DNA of 64,000 bases from Sulfurimonas sp. RIFOXYD12_FULL_33_39 (GCA_001829785.1 MICF01000007.1:62001-126000), one strand, 5' to 3'. Shown: positions 1-9,772, counted from the first letter of the stretch. Program-made: numbers and translations. Notes: generated by a model from the letters alone, not told the origin.

Positions 1-1354
1 CGCCTATCTTTTTATCCAAAAACTCTCTTGGAAAAAGAAAGTTCTTTAGATAGCCGTAAACATGCATGTCACGTCCTCGCACGCTTACACGATCACCGCC
101 GTAAGGACAAAAAGTCTCAATTAGGTTTTTTTCATCGTCAAGCATTTCGCGATGTTGGTCAAAGTATCCTATCTGAAATTCGCCTCGTTTTATAATTCCG
201 CTAGTTGGTTCTATCCGTCCTAAAAGAGCTTTAAGCAGAGTCGATTTTCCGCTTCCGTTTGGCCCGACTATGGCTATTACGTCTTTTTGAAGTATTCTGG
301 TGCTAAAATTTTTTAAAAGCTCTTTGTTTCCTAGAGTTAAGCATAGATTTTCTACTTCAAATAGCATTTTTTGTCTGTTGATGCTTTTATCACGATTAAA
401 ATGTTTAGCTTCACGTTCAAGCTCAAGTGACATTGTTCTTATTTTAGAGGGATTTGTTTTAGCATCTTCTCTTAGAGACATTAAACGCTCTTTACGACCT
501 TCATTTCTTTTAAGCCTAGCTTTTACTCCTCTTGAAAACCACTCATTTTCGCGTTTTAAGATTGTAAGCAAATTTTCATGCTGTTTTTCCAGAGTTCGCA
601 TATACTCCTCTTTTTGGGTTAGGTAGTTGCTATATCCACCGCTATACTCTCTAAGTGAACAATCTTCTACTTCAACACTTTTTGTAGCGACTCTATCAAT
701 AAAATATCTGTCATGTGAGATAAAAACAAGAGTGAATTTCTCTTTTAAAAGAAGTTCTTCCAAGAACTCAACCATATATACGTCAAGATGATTGGTAGGT
801 TCATCAAGCAGCAAGATATCCGGTTTTTGAAGTAGTAAAGAGGCAAGGGCGACTCTTCTTTGCTCTCCTCCGCTTAGAAGCGATATTGGTTTGTTTTCAT
901 ATTGTTTTAAATCAAAGTGTTGAATTACCCTCTCTATCTTATCATCTAAATTCCAAGCGTTATGATGTTCAATATATCGAGATAGCTTTTCATATTCATC
1001 AAGAAGCGGTTTGTTTTCAAAATCGTCGGCTAAGAGAATTGACAGTTCGTTATATCTCGCTTTTGCTTTGTTTAATTCGTCAAGACCTGCCTCAACAGCT
1101 TCTCTAACGCTATCGCCCTCTTTAAATTCAGGTTTTTGAGAGAGCATTTTTACTTCTAAATTTTGTCTTATTATTCTCTCTCCCAAGTCCTGCTCAAGAG
1201 TTCCGTTAATAATCTTCATAAGAGTAGATTTTCCGCTTCCGTTTTTTCCGATTATAACTATTCTTTCACCTTCGTCTATGTGAAAATTTATATCAGTTAA
1301 AATTTTTTGTGCTTCATAATGTTTTGATATGTTTAGTAGGTCAATTAGTGCCAT
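1..1354 (-). CDS. ABC-F family ATP-binding protein, Uup/EttA-like (C-terminus outside the window)
   Basis: Soluble protein with two ABC ATPase domains and no membrane segment, the ABC-F arrangement that acts on ribosomes. About 451 residues are visible. The first domain has Walker A GKNGSGKST near residue 37, signature LSGGEQRRVALA and Walker B LLLLDEPTNHLD. A charged linker rich in Lys, Arg and Glu follows, then a second Walker A GPNGSGKST. The gene starts at the ATG at 1354 (MALIDLLNIS) and runs off the left edge before the second signature. It is divergent from the nuclease gene at 1471, with a 116 bp shared promoter region. The subfamily (Uup or EttA) cannot be decided without the C-terminus. 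Confidence 0.93.
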   Translation of the reverse strand, partial: MALIDLLNISKHYEAQKILTDINFHIDEGERIVIIGKNGSGKSTLMKIINGTLEQDLGERIIRQNLEVKMLSQKPEFKEGDSVREAVEAGLDELNKAKARYNELSILLADDFENKPLLDEYEKLSRYIEHHNAWNLDDKIERVIQHFDLKQYENKPISLLSGGEQRRVALASLLLQKPDILLLDEPTNHLDVYMVEFLEELLLKEKFTLVFISHDRYFIDRVATKSVEVEDCSLREYSGGYSNYLTQKEEYMRTLEKQHENLLTILKRENEWFSRGVKARLKRNEGRKERLMSLREDAKTNPSKIRTMSLELEREAKHFNRDKSINRQKMLFEVENLCLTLGNKELLKNFSTRILQKDVIAIVGPNGSGKSTLLKALLGRIEPTSGIIKRGEFQIGYFDQHREMLDDEKNLIETFCPYGGDRVSVRGRDMHVYGYLKNFLFPREFLDKKIG

Positions 1355-1470
1355 TTTCTCTTCTGTTTATGCATTATTTTTTTAGGTTGAATTATAGTGT
1401 AAGTTTTATAAGAGTTAAGTTTGAATATAATCGAGAAGCTTTAAAATTCTAATTATGCAAGGATTTAATA

Positions 1471-2868
1471 ATGGTAACCGTAACATCGTATGGAGCGGCA
1501 CAGACTGTAACAGGTTCGTGCCATTTAGTTAAAATAGGTTCTATTGAGATATTAATTGATTGTGGTATGTTTCAAGGAGGTGTAGGTAGTGATAAAAATT
1601 ATAAACCTTTTGATTTTGACCCGTCAAAAGTTAACTATCTTATTTTGACGCATGCCCATCTCGACCATATAGGAAGAGTTCCAAAATTAGTAAAAGATGG
1701 ATTTACCGGTAAAATAATAGCGACTAATGCTACTCGCGATATTGCAAAAATTATGTTGCTTGATAGTGCGGGTATTTTGTATGAAGAGTTCAAAACTATG
1801 AGCAAAAAAGCCAGAAGACGCGGTGAAGAGGAGAGCGTTTTAGAACCGCTCTATACCAAAGATGACGTAAAAGCAGTTTTTGCTAAAAAGTGGTGTACTT
1901 TAGACTATTTTGAAGAACATAAATTAAAACAACATGTAAGAGTATCTCTAGGAAATGCAGGACATATCATGGGAAGTGCTTTTGTTATGATTGACTATCA
2001 AGAAGAGAACAAACATAAGCGAATGGTTTTCTCTGGTGATTTAGGTTCCCCACAGAGGCTGATAATAGATAATCCTGATAAAATAGATAAGGCAGATACG
2101 CTATTTATAGAATCAACTTACGGAGACAGGAATCATAAGCCGCTAGAGCAGAGTATAGAAGAGTTTAAAGAGGCGGTTTCGTCAACGCTTAGACAAAACG
2201 GTAGTGTAATAATACCCTCTTTTGCACTTGAAAGAACTCAAGAGATACTATGGTTGCTTCATGAGATGCATGATAACGGAGAGCTGCCAAAATGCAGAAT
2301 TTTTCTTGATAGTCCACTTGCGATAAAAGCAACAAAACTTTATAATCAATATCAAATTCATTTAAATGATGAGCTTCAATATAGACAGGGAAGTGGAGAA
2401 GATCCTTTCTCATTTGCATGGCTTGAACATACATCTACAAGAGACCAGTCTATGAGAATAAACAAAGTAAAAGAGCGCTCGATAATAATTGCGGGAAGCG
2501 GTATGTGCAACGGCGGGCGAATTATGCATCATTTAAAACACAGATTGTGGAATCCAAAAAATGCAATTGTTTTTGTCGGGTATCAAGTTAAAGGAACGTT
2601 AGGGCGAAGCATAGTTGACGGTGAAAAATCTATTAAGATATATGGAGAAGATATTGTTGCAAAAGCCAAAATATACACTATAAACGGCTTTTCTGCTCAT
2701 GCAGATCAACATGAGTTGATTGAGTGGATGCGCTCTATTAAAAATTTGAAAAAACTCTGTCTAATTCACGGTGAAATTGATAAAATGGAAATATTTGCAA
2801 GTGTTATCAAAAATGAGCTTAGACATGAGAGTCATATTATGGATTACGGTGTTTCGTTAAAACTTTGA
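1471..2868 (+). CDS. MBL-fold, beta-CASP RNA metallo-hydrolase
   Basis: 465 residues, the usual length of bacterial YSH1/CPSF73-like nucleases. The zinc motif HAHLDH lies at residues 61-66. Downstream are GNAGHIMGS, FSGDLG, ESTYGDR and a C-terminal GFSAHADQ, the metal and beta-CASP elements of this family. Family knowledge says these are zinc-dependent RNA endo- or exonucleases; the substrate here is unknown. The last 25 bp overlap the convergent membrane protein gene at 2844. Confidence 0.93.
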   Translation: MVTVTSYGAAQTVTGSCHLVKIGSIEILIDCGMFQGGVGSDKNYKPFDFDPSKVNYLILTHAHLDHIGRVPKLVKDGFTGKIIATNATRDIAKIMLLDSAGILYEEFKTMSKKARRRGEEESVLEPLYTKDDVKAVFAKKWCTLDYFEEHKLKQHVRVSLGNAGHIMGSAFVMIDYQEENKHKRMVFSGDLGSPQRLIIDNPDKIDKADTLFIESTYGDRNHKPLEQSIEEFKEAVSSTLRQNGSVIIPSFALERTQEILWLLHEMHDNGELPKCRIFLDSPLAIKATKLYNQYQIHLNDELQYRQGSGEDPFSFAWLEHTSTRDQSMRINKVKERSIIIAGSGMCNGGRIMHHLKHRLWNPKNAIVFVGYQVKGTLGRSIVDGEKSIKIYGEDIVAKAKIYTINGFSAHADQHELIEWMRSIKNLKKLCLIHGEIDKMEIFASVIKNELRHESHIMDYGVSLKL

Positions 2869-3173
2869 GTTGTCTCATAACATAGCTCTTTGGCAGTGTA
2901 CCAATCGGCTATGGCTTTATCGCTGTATTGATACTCTCTTTGTGTAAAAGGTATTACGCTGTTTCTTAGTTTTGAACGAACTATCCCCATCACTATAAAA
3001 GCTAAAACTACAGTTAATAAAGCAATAAAAAAATCATATAAATACAAACTAATAAGACCGGCCAATACAGTCGTATATTGTAAAAACACTTTTAGTAAAA
3101 ACGAGACTGTTTTACACCTGTTTGAGTGGATTTTTGGTATTGGTTTTATTAACTCAATGAAATCATTTTGCAT
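2844..3173 (-). CDS. small membrane protein of unknown function
   Basis: 109 residues with a short charged N-terminus, two hydrophobic helices (about residues 26-46 and 48-66) and a hydrophilic tail. I do not recognise a family. The gene lies directly after the UspA gene on the same strand (6 bp between the UspA stop and the region upstream of this ATG), so the two are probably co-transcribed. Its 3' end overlaps the convergent nuclease gene by 25 bp. The coding assignment rests on the clean membrane topology and the spacing. Confidence 0.65.
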   Translation of the reverse strand: MQNDFIELIKPIPKIHSNRCKTVSFLLKVFLQYTTVLAGLISLYLYDFFIALLTVVLAFIVMGIVRSKLRNSVIPFTQREYQYSDKAIADWYTAKELCYETTQSFNETP

Positions 3174-3179
3174 TTAAAT

Positions 3180-4007
3180 CTATTTTACTATAAAGACATC
3201 AGTATCTGAATTTTCAAGAATATCAAAAGCAAAAAAACTGACATTTTGAGTAGCGTGAAGTACCAATAAATCAAAATTTATATCACTAATCTCCTCTTTA
3301 AAGAGTTTAGGATTTAATGAGCTTTTTATTGTAGATATAGATACTTTTGAAGTTTTTGGTAAATTTAAAGAGTTTAAAAAAGATTCTGCTTTGTCTTTTG
3401 AATTTTTTTCAATTGATGCTTTATATTCAAGAACATCATCTTCATTGAAACCGTAAGTATTAATTCTGTTATCAATCGGCAGATAATATAAATTTATAAG
3501 CTTAATATTTGAAGTTGGAAAGATATTAGCTACTTTTGTTATTGCATTTTTTGAGTTATCAGATAAATCTGATAATACTAAAATATCTTTATAAGCTAAT
3601 TCATGATTGTTTTTAATAACCAATACAGGCGCTTTAGACTCTTTTACAATCTCTTTTGTATGTGAACCCATAATAAGTTCACTTAAAAAATTTGTTTCAC
3701 CGCTATTTCCTATAATTATTACATCAGCATCTATAGCTTTTGCAACACTACCCACTTCAACTTTTATTTTACCTCGTGCACAGTGATAATTACTCTTATC
3801 AATAGTATCAAAATCTTTTTTTAGTTTAGCAAATCCACTCTCTTGAATGGAATCGAAGCTATGTTTTGATGAAAAAAATGACTCTTCAATTACATGTACA
3901 ACATGTACTTCGCCATCTATACTCTTGACAAAACTAATCGCTTTTTCTAAAACTACAAAGCTACTTTTTGAGAAATCAACCGTTACTAATGCAATAAATT
4001 TTTTCAC
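3180..4007 (-). CDS. tandem universal stress protein (UspA family)
   Basis: 275 residues forming two Usp folds (about 1-130 and 140-275). The first half carries the nucleotide-binding pattern G-x2-G-x9-G-S (GNSGETNFLSELIMGS) followed by APVLVIK, typical of ATP-binding Usp domains. The second half keeps the fold pattern (DILVLSDLS near its start) but lacks a clear glycine motif, so it may not bind nucleotide. The gene is divergent from htpG, and the 212 bp between them holds a double inverted repeat that could control either gene. Role inferred: stress survival. Confidence 0.88.
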   Translation of the reverse strand: MKKFIALVTVDFSKSSFVVLEKAISFVKSIDGEVHVVHVIEESFFSSKHSFDSIQESGFAKLKKDFDTIDKSNYHCARGKIKVEVGSVAKAIDADVIIIGNSGETNFLSELIMGSHTKEIVKESKAPVLVIKNNHELAYKDILVLSDLSDNSKNAITKVANIFPTSNIKLINLYYLPIDNRINTYGFNEDDVLEYKASIEKNSKDKAESFLNSLNLPKTSKVSISTIKSSLNPKLFKEEISDINFDLLVLHATQNVSFFAFDILENSDTDVFIVK

Positions 4008-4112
4008 ACTAACTCCTTAATCTAAATAACTATATATTATTGTATCTTGTATTTTACATTTAAATAGTAACAAATTATACTATACTGATAAAAGCACTTC
4101 TATTTGTTTTTA

Positions 4113-4155
4113 GACTAAAGAACTATTAGTCTTATTGACTAAATAGTATTTAGTC
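4113..4155. promoter_or_regulatory. double operator upstream of htpG
   Basis: Two perfect copies of GACTAA-N7-TTAGTC at 4113-4131 and 4137-4155, 24 bp apart start to start, about 65-107 bp upstream of the htpG ATG. The second copy extends to a 9-1-9 palindrome, and adjacent half-sites also pair across 4126-4142. The inverted repeat with a 7 bp spacer has the geometry of the HspR-binding HAIR element (CTTGAGT-N7-ACTCAAG) but not its sequence. A dimeric repressor site is inferred; the regulator is unknown. Confidence 0.6.
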
Positions 4156-4219
4156 TATTTGTATTTATTAACTTTTTTTTGCTAGTATTCTTTTAAATTT
4201 TAATTTAAAGGATTAAATG

Positions 4220-6112
4220 ATGGCAAAACATCAGTTTCAAACGGAAGCAAATCAAATATTAAATCTTATGATACACTCACTTTATTCAAACAAAGAGATA
4301 TTTATTCGTGAGCTAGTATCAAATGCATCAGACGCACTTGATAAGTTAAACATGTTAGTTTTAACGGATGAAAAATATAAAGGTGTGACTTTTGCACCTC
4401 GTATCGATATCGTAGCTAACAAGGAGAACAAGACCTTAACTATTAAAGATTCTGGTATCGGTATGAACGAAGAGGATTTGATGAACAATTTGGGTACTAT
4501 CGCAAAATCCGGTACCAAAGCATTTTTAGAAAATCTTTCCGGTGATCAGAAAAAAGATTCTAATCTTATCGGTCAATTCGGTGTAGGTTTTTATGCATGT
4601 TTTATGGTTGCACATAAAGTCGAAGTTACAACTAAAAAAGCGGGTGAAGAGCAGGCGTACTTGTGGACAAGCAATGGTGATGGTGAGTTTGATATAGAAA
4701 ATACAACTCAAGATAACCATGGAACTACTGTTGTAATGTATCTAAATGATGATGAAGGTGAGTTCTTAGAATCATATAGAATTGAAAATATTATTAAAAA
4801 ATACTCAAATCACATTCCGTTCCCAATTTTTATGGATAAAGATAAGTATGTTCCAGCTGTTAAAGATGATGATGGAAAAGAGATAGAGGCTTCTAAAACA
4901 GAGATTGAAAATAAACAGATTAATCGTGCAAATGCACTTTGGACAATTTCTAAAAATGAGATAAAAGATGAAGAGTATAAAGATTTTTACAGCTCAATTG
5001 CTCACTCATCCGAAGAACCGCTTGTATGGATGCACAATAAAGCAGAAGGTGCCATAGAATATACGACTCTGTTTTATATTCCAAGTAAAGCGCCTATGGA
5101 TTTATACAGAGTTGATTATCAAACAGGTATCAAGCTCTATATTAACCGTGTCTTTATTACTGACGATGAAAAAGAGCTTATGCCGACATATTTAAGATTT
5201 TTACGCGGTGTAATCGACTCAAAAGATTTGCCTCTAAATGTCTCTCGTGAGATTTTACAATCAAACGCTATTATGGCAAAAATTAAAAATGCATCAGTTA
5301 AAAAAGTACTCTCTGAACTTGCAAAACTATCTAAAAATGATAAAGAAAAATATAATAAATTTTACTCTGAGTTTGGAAATGTACTTAAAGAGGGACTTTA
5401 CAGCGATTACGGTAATCGTGAGAAAATTTTAGAACTTTTACAGTTCAATACTCTAAATTCTACTGAAAAAACAACGATTGAAGAGTTTATCAAAAATGTA
5501 GATGAGCAGAAAAAAGAGATATATTACATTACGGGTAAAGCTTCACTCTCAATGCTCAAAAGTTCTCCTTCATTAGAAAAATTTAAAGCAAAAGGCATTG
5601 ATGTACTTGTGCTTAATGAAGAAGTTGACACTATTATCTTCCCTATGGTTACTGAATACAAAGAGTATAAACTAGTTCCTGCAGCAGATGCTAAATTTGA
5701 AGAGAGCCAAGAGGAGAAAGCACACGAAGAGGAAGTTGCAAAAACTTATGAAGGTTTAGCAAAAGAGCTTAAGGATATACTCGGAGAGAGTGTAAAAAGT
5801 GTTGAGACCACATCTGATTTAGTTGACTCTCCTGTTAAATTAAAAGTTGATAAAGATGATCCGTCTTACATGATGGCTCAGATGATGAAGCAGATGGGAC
5901 AAGGCGGTTACACTCCAGAACCTGCACCGATTTTACAAATCAATCCAAAGCATGAATTGATTATAAAATTAAGAGATTCAGCTGATCAAAATTTAATTAA
6001 TGATGCAGCACATGTACTCTTAGACCAAGCAAAGTTGTTTGAAGGCAGGGAACTTGAAGATACGGCTGATTTTATTGCTAGATTAAACAGAATAATTGCA
6101 AAAGCTATATAG
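4220..6112 (+). CDS. htpG: chaperone HtpG (Hsp90)
   Basis: ATP-dependent cytosolic chaperone of about 630 residues, full length for bacterial Hsp90. The N-terminal ATPase begins FQTEANQILNLMIHSLYSNK and contains ELVSNASDALDKL, DSGIGM and GQFGVGFYACFMV. The middle domain has PLNVSREILQSN, and a dimerisation domain follows from about residue 510. Two adjacent ATGs exist at 4217 and 4220. AAAGGA at 4207-4212 sits 7 nt from the second and 4 nt from the first, so 4220 is preferred. A hairpin terminator follows, and the double operator upstream suggests stress control. Confidence 0.98.
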   Translation: MAKHQFQTEANQILNLMIHSLYSNKEIFIRELVSNASDALDKLNMLVLTDEKYKGVTFAPRIDIVANKENKTLTIKDSGIGMNEEDLMNNLGTIAKSGTKAFLENLSGDQKKDSNLIGQFGVGFYACFMVAHKVEVTTKKAGEEQAYLWTSNGDGEFDIENTTQDNHGTTVVMYLNDDEGEFLESYRIENIIKKYSNHIPFPIFMDKDKYVPAVKDDDGKEIEASKTEIENKQINRANALWTISKNEIKDEEYKDFYSSIAHSSEEPLVWMHNKAEGAIEYTTLFYIPSKAPMDLYRVDYQTGIKLYINRVFITDDEKELMPTYLRFLRGVIDSKDLPLNVSREILQSNAIMAKIKNASVKKVLSELAKLSKNDKEKYNKFYSEFGNVLKEGLYSDYGNREKILELLQFNTLNSTEKTTIEEFIKNVDEQKKEIYYITGKASLSMLKSSPSLEKFKAKGIDVLVLNEEVDTIIFPMVTEYKEYKLVPAADAKFEESQEEKAHEEEVAKTYEGLAKELKDILGESVKSVETTSDLVDSPVKLKVDKDDPSYMMAQMMKQMGQGGYTPEPAPILQINPKHELIIKLRDSADQNLINDAAHVLLDQAKLFEGRELEDTADFIARLNRIIAKAI

Positions 6113-6128
6113 AGATTCTTATTGTTTA

Positions 6129-6155
6129 TTATGAGTGCATTTGTAGCACTCATAA
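6129..6155 (+). terminator. rho-independent terminator after htpG
   Basis: Perfect 10 bp stem TTATGAGTGC / GCACTCATAA with a 7 nt loop, followed by a T-rich stretch (to about 6175). It begins 16 bp after the htpG stop codon. Confidence 0.7.
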
Positions 6156-6219
6156 TTGTTTAAATAAATTTTTTTATAGTTGATTATGATATAAAAGATA
6201 ATTATGATATTTTATATCT

Positions 6220-6726
6220 ATGAATAATGAGCAAAATGAAAACTTCAAGCTACAAAATATTGAACTAAGTAACAACATCAAAAGTTTGCTTCGTGATAGC
6301 GACTCTTTTATTATAAAAAATTTTAAACATTTAAAAATATCAGACTACAGCTACAAAATAGATGAAGCAATCAAAGAACTATTCTTAGATGAGAATATTG
6401 TTTGTGGGCTTATTGAAGATTATATTATACAAATTTTAAAATCAAAGATAGACTTTTATAAATATATTGATGAATTGAAAGAGGATTCTCTTAATGGTAA
6501 AATTTTAGATTACACAAAAATTAAAGATTTAGCCCATAAAAATTTGGGTGTTGCGAGGAATCTTCATATAGAAGATGCTCAAATATTGTTAAAAGAGATT
6601 ATGAACAAAGAAAATTTAGATTATCTAAAGTTATGCGCTAAAGCTTTGGAAATATCTGTAATCAAGTTAAATCCACAATTTGCTTATGAAACTTTAAAGT
6701 TGATAGAAGTTAAAGACTCATTATAA
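6220..6726 (+). CDS. uncharacterised helical protein
   Basis: 168 residues, strongly charged and predicted mostly alpha-helical, with no signal peptide or membrane segment. I recognise no domain. It lies after the htpG terminator with AT-rich sequence (TATAAAAGATAA region near 6190) that could be its own promoter. The ATG at 6220 lacks a good Shine-Dalgarno. The reading frame is long for this AT content and no competing frame exists, which supports coding. It is followed convergently by small membrane protein genes. Confidence 0.6.
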   Translation: MNNEQNENFKLQNIELSNNIKSLLRDSDSFIIKNFKHLKISDYSYKIDEAIKELFLDENIVCGLIEDYIIQILKSKIDFYKYIDELKEDSLNGKILDYTKIKDLAHKNLGVARNLHIEDAQILLKEIMNKENLDYLKLCAKALEISVIKLNPQFAYETLKLIEVKDSL

Positions 6727-6730
6727 TAAT

Positions 6731-6898
6731 CTATTCTTTAATAGATTTCGATACTTTCTCAAGCAAGTTAGTTGGTTTTTTAAGATATGTAGGCTCACTG
6801 TTGGTTGCCGGTACGATAAATGCAAGTATAATAAATAAAAATGAAAAAACAATGCCTGTTAGAATAGCAAGCATAAGTTTTAGTTTAAAATTATTCAT
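6731..6898 (-). CDS. small single-helix membrane protein (55 aa)
   Basis: A short frame from the ATG at 6896-6898 to TAG at 6731-6733 gives MNNFKLKLMLAIL and one hydrophobic helix (about residues 7-30), followed by a polar tail ending SIKE. Basic residues before the helix predict an outside C-terminus. It starts 10 bp after the stop of the membrane protein at 6909 on the same strand, so it probably belongs to that operon. No family is recognised. Confidence 0.5.
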   Translation of the reverse strand: MNNFKLKLMLAILTGIVFSFLFIILAFIVPATNSEPTYLKKPTNLLEKVSKSIKE

Positions 6899-6908
6899 TT
6901 GTGTACGC

Positions 6909-7217
6909 CTAATCTAAATTATTTACTTGATTAGTAGTCATGTATATCCAAAATTCTTTGTGTGTATATCCTTTGTTAAGAAAAAATATCTGTAAAACGG
7001 CAACTCTATAAAGAGTGACTATCATTTTTGCGAACGGTATAAAGAGACTAAGACTGACAAGCAACGACTGTTCCTTATCTCCTTTGGATTTAATCATCTC
7101 CTGAATACCTATATTTTTACTAAGATATATTCCAAAAAATATAGAAAAAACAAAATTAAGTATAAGACCAAATATAAAATATGCTATAAAATCTTGCTCG
7201 TTCATTCCAGCAATCAT
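6909..7217 (-). CDS. small two- or three-helix membrane protein
   Basis: 102 residues with hydrophobic stretches at about residues 10-32, 52-66 and 70-83. A strong AAGGAGC lies 7 nt upstream of the ATG at 7217, so the start is well supported. No family is recognised. It stands between the DUF3817 gene (48 bp upstream) and a 55-residue membrane protein (10 bp downstream), and all three read on the minus strand. A shared envelope role is only an inference. Confidence 0.65.
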   Translation of the reverse strand: MIAGMNEQDFIAYFIFGLILNFVFSIFFGIYLSKNIGIQEMIKSKGDKEQSLLVSLSLFIPFAKMIVTLYRVAVLQIFFLNKGYTHKEFWIYMTTNQVNNLD

Positions 7218-7265
7218 AACTTTGCTCCTTTTAACTATGTTGTTTAATTTTTTAGAGGATTTTAA

Positions 7266-7571
7266 CTAAATTAAACTTTTCAATTCATAAGTTTTTATTT
7301 TATCTTTAGTAAAAAATGTTCCAAAAGGTACAAGTGAAGCAATAAAAAAAACAGTACTTCTTTTAATAGACCATTTTGCTTCACCCCAAGCTTTTATAAG
7401 ATAATAACAAAACATTATAAAAAGTATTCCGTGAATCATTCCAACAATTTTTACAGCCAGTGGAATTCCAAAAAAATATTTCATGGGCATAGCAATAAAT
7501 AGAAGTATAAGATATGAATACCCCTCTATCGTATTTATCTCTGCAAATCTTGTAACATTAACATTTTTCAT
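7266..7571 (-). CDS. DUF3817 family integral membrane protein
   Basis: 101 residues with three hydrophobic helices. The order of motifs (TRFAEINTIEGYSYLILLF near the start, then MKYFFGIP, VKIVGMIHGILF, and a final WSIKRSTVFFIASLVPFGTF) matches DUF3817 proteins such as YdzA. Function is unknown in the family. It is divergent from oadG and first in a run of three small membrane proteins on the minus strand. Confidence 0.8.
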   Translation of the reverse strand: MKNVNVTRFAEINTIEGYSYLILLFIAMPMKYFFGIPLAVKIVGMIHGILFIMFCYYLIKAWGEAKWSIKRSTVFFIASLVPFGTFFTKDKIKTYELKSLI

Positions 7572-7714
7572 GCATATCCCTATTTTTTACTAAGAATTAT
7601 ATAATCAAAAAGTAACAATTTAATAATTTTTTAAAATAATAAGAAAGGCAGAATGGTTTTTTTACCTTTTTTATACTACAATACCGCGAAACATGAGAAA
7701 AAGGGTATATTATA

Positions 7715-7957
7715 ATGGAAACTAACCTTGTAGTAGAGGGCTTTAAATTTTTAGTTATCGGAATGGGAACCGTATTTTTGTTTCTTGCGTTTATGATATT
7801 TATGATGGGTATTATGTCAAATATTGTGCATAAATTCTTTCCTGAAGTTCAACCAAAATCGGTTTCTTCAGCTCAAAATACTCAAGATGCTCAAAATAAC
7901 CAAAAAAAAATAGTCGCAGCTATTACGGCGGCAATTAAACATCATAGAGAAAGTTAA
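7715..7957 (+). CDS. oadG: oxaloacetate decarboxylase gamma subunit
   Basis: 80-residue OadG. One membrane helix (about residues 8-34, containing FLVIGMGTVFLFLAFMIFMM) is followed by a hydrophilic Gln/Asn-rich linker and a conserved ending IAAAIKHHR-like. In the family, gamma anchors the alpha subunit to the membrane and helps bind zinc. AAAGGG lies at 7698-7703, and a TATACT -10 candidate is at 7672-7677. It is the first gene of oadGAB, 8 bp before oadA. Confidence 0.9.
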   Translation: METNLVVEGFKFLVIGMGTVFLFLAFMIFMMGIMSNIVHKFFPEVQPKSVSSAQNTQDAQNNQKKIVAAITAAIKHHRES

Positions 7958-7965
7958 GGATTAGC

Positions 7966-9768
7966 ATGGCTAAAAAATTTATAGATATAATGGATACAAC
8001 CTTTAGAGATGGTTTTCAGTCAGTTTTTGGCGGTCGCGTTTTAATGAATGATTTTTTTCCTGCAGTTGAAGCGGCAAAAACTGCAGGAATTACGCATTTT
8101 GAGTTTGGCGGTGGCGCTAGATTTCAATCTCTTTATTTTTATTTAAGAGAAGATGCGTTTGAGATGATGGATAGATTTCGTAAAATTGTAGGACCAGATG
8201 CAAATCTTCAAACGTTAGCTCGTGGTGTAAATACGGTAATGTTAGATACCGGTTCAAAAGAGTTAATAGATTTACATGCAAAAATGTTTAAAAAACACGG
8301 TACTACGACTATTAGAAATTTTGATGCATTAAATGACGTTGAAAATCTAAAATATTCTGGAGAGAGAATAACTCATCATGGGTTAAAACATGAAATTACT
8401 GTAACTATGATGGATTTACCTCCAGGATGCTACGGTGCCCACACTGTAGAATTTTATGAGAAAACACTTCGTGAAATATTAGATAGCGGCATACCTTACA
8501 GCAGCATCTGTTTTAAAGATGCATCCGGCACTTCAAGTCCTCAAAAAGTTTTTGAAACTATTCAAATGGCTAGACGTTTAATTCCTGAAGGAACACATTT
8601 AAGACTTCATACTCATGAAACTGCAGGAGTTTCTGTTGCAGCATATATGGCTGCACTTGAAGCAGGAGTTGACGGTATAGATATGGCTGCAGCACCTGTT
8701 AGCGGTGGAACAAGTCAGCCGGACATACTGACTATGCTTCATGCTACAAAAGGTATGGATTATGACCTTGGCGGACTTGAGATAAATAAAATATTAACTT
8801 ATGAAAAAGAGTTACAATCTTGTCTATCAGACTATTTTATGCCTCCTGAAGCAACAATGGTTTCTCCGATTATTCCATTTTCTCCAATGCCTGGCGGTGC
8901 TTTAACTGCAAATACTCAAATGATGCGTGATAACGGCATTATGGATAAATTTCCTGAAGTTATTGCTGCAATGACGGAAGTTGTTGAAAAAGGCGGTTAC
9001 GGAACATCTGTAACGCCTGTTTCACAGTTTTATTTTCAACAAGCATTAAATAACGTTATGCAAGGACCATGGAATGCTATTGCACCAGGTTATGGAAAAA
9101 TGGTGCTTGGATATTTTGGTAAGACTCCTGTCTCACCTGATCCTGAAATTGTAAAAATTGCTTCAGAAAAACTAGGATTAGAACCTACTACGGAGAAGGC
9201 TCTTGATTTGGCAAATGCAGATGAGAGCAAGTCTTTAGCTACTTGGATAAATAGGCTAAAAGAGGAAAATATCGAAATAACAGAAGAGAATATTTTTATA
9301 GCAGCAGCTTGTCAGGATAAGGGTATCGCATTTTTAAAAGGCGAAGGCGAATTAAATGTTCGTAAAATATCGAATATGAAAAAAGAAAATGAAAAAGAAG
9401 AAGGACGTGGAAGTATGGGAAGCGGAAATTATACTGTAGTGGTAGATGGTCAAAAGTTTAGTGTTCAAGTAGCAGAAGGTGATGCAAACATTCAAGTTAC
9501 TGCAGTTGAAGGAGAAAGCGTATCAACACCGTCTCCTGTAAAAACATCAGGTAGCGTACTTGATATAAAAGCACTTTTACCGGGTAGTGTTTGGAAAATT
9601 GTAGCTAATCCGGGGCAAAGTGTGAACGAAGGTGATGTGATTATGATTTTAGAGTCTATGAAAATGGAGATAGACATAGTAGCACCAAAAGGCGGTGTTG
9701 TAAAATCTATTAATGTTGCTACAAATGATAAAGTAGTTGAAGGTCAAGTTGTAGCAGTAATAGGATAA
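7966..9768 (+). CDS. oadA: oxaloacetate decarboxylase alpha subunit (biotin carboxyltransferase)
   Basis: 600 residues. The N-terminal carboxyltransferase TIM barrel shows [10 protein letters not shown], the lysine motif FKDASGT and the metal site LHTHETAG. A conserved PYC/OadA domain, a linker, and a C-terminal biotinyl domain with ESMKME (biotin Lys near residue 566) follow. It transfers the carboxyl group from oxaloacetate (or a related acid) to biotin, for release at the beta subunit. PycB-type pyruvate carboxylase subunits look similar, but the oadG and oadB neighbours favour the sodium-pump decarboxylase. Confidence 0.93.
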   Translation: MAKKFIDIMDTTFRDGFQSVFGGRVLMNDFFPAVEAAKTAGITHFEFGGGARFQSLYFYLREDAFEMMDRFRKIVGPDANLQTLARGVNTVMLDTGSKELIDLHAKMFKKHGTTTIRNFDALNDVENLKYSGERITHHGLKHEITVTMMDLPPGCYGAHTVEFYEKTLREILDSGIPYSSICFKDASGTSSPQKVFETIQMARRLIPEGTHLRLHTHETAGVSVAAYMAALEAGVDGIDMAAAPVSGGTSQPDILTMLHATKGMDYDLGGLEINKILTYEKELQSCLSDYFMPPEATMVSPIIPFSPMPGGALTANTQMMRDNGIMDKFPEVIAAMTEVVEKGGYGTSVTPVSQFYFQQALNNVMQGPWNAIAPGYGKMVLGYFGKTPVSPDPEIVKIASEKLGLEPTTEKALDLANADESKSLATWINRLKEENIEITEENIFIAAACQDKGIAFLKGEGELNVRKISNMKKENEKEEGRGSMGSGNYTVVVDGQKFSVQVAEGDANIQVTAVEGESVSTPSPVKTSGSVLDIKALLPGSVWKIVANPGQSVNEGDVIMILESMKMEIDIVAPKGGVVKSINVATNDKVVEGQVVAVIG

Positions 9769-9772
9769 ATAT

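Noticed and set aside
300..1107. Plus-strand frames at the left edge
   Set aside because: They lie opposite the ABC-F gene, whose two Walker A motifs and signature leave no doubt about the coding strand.
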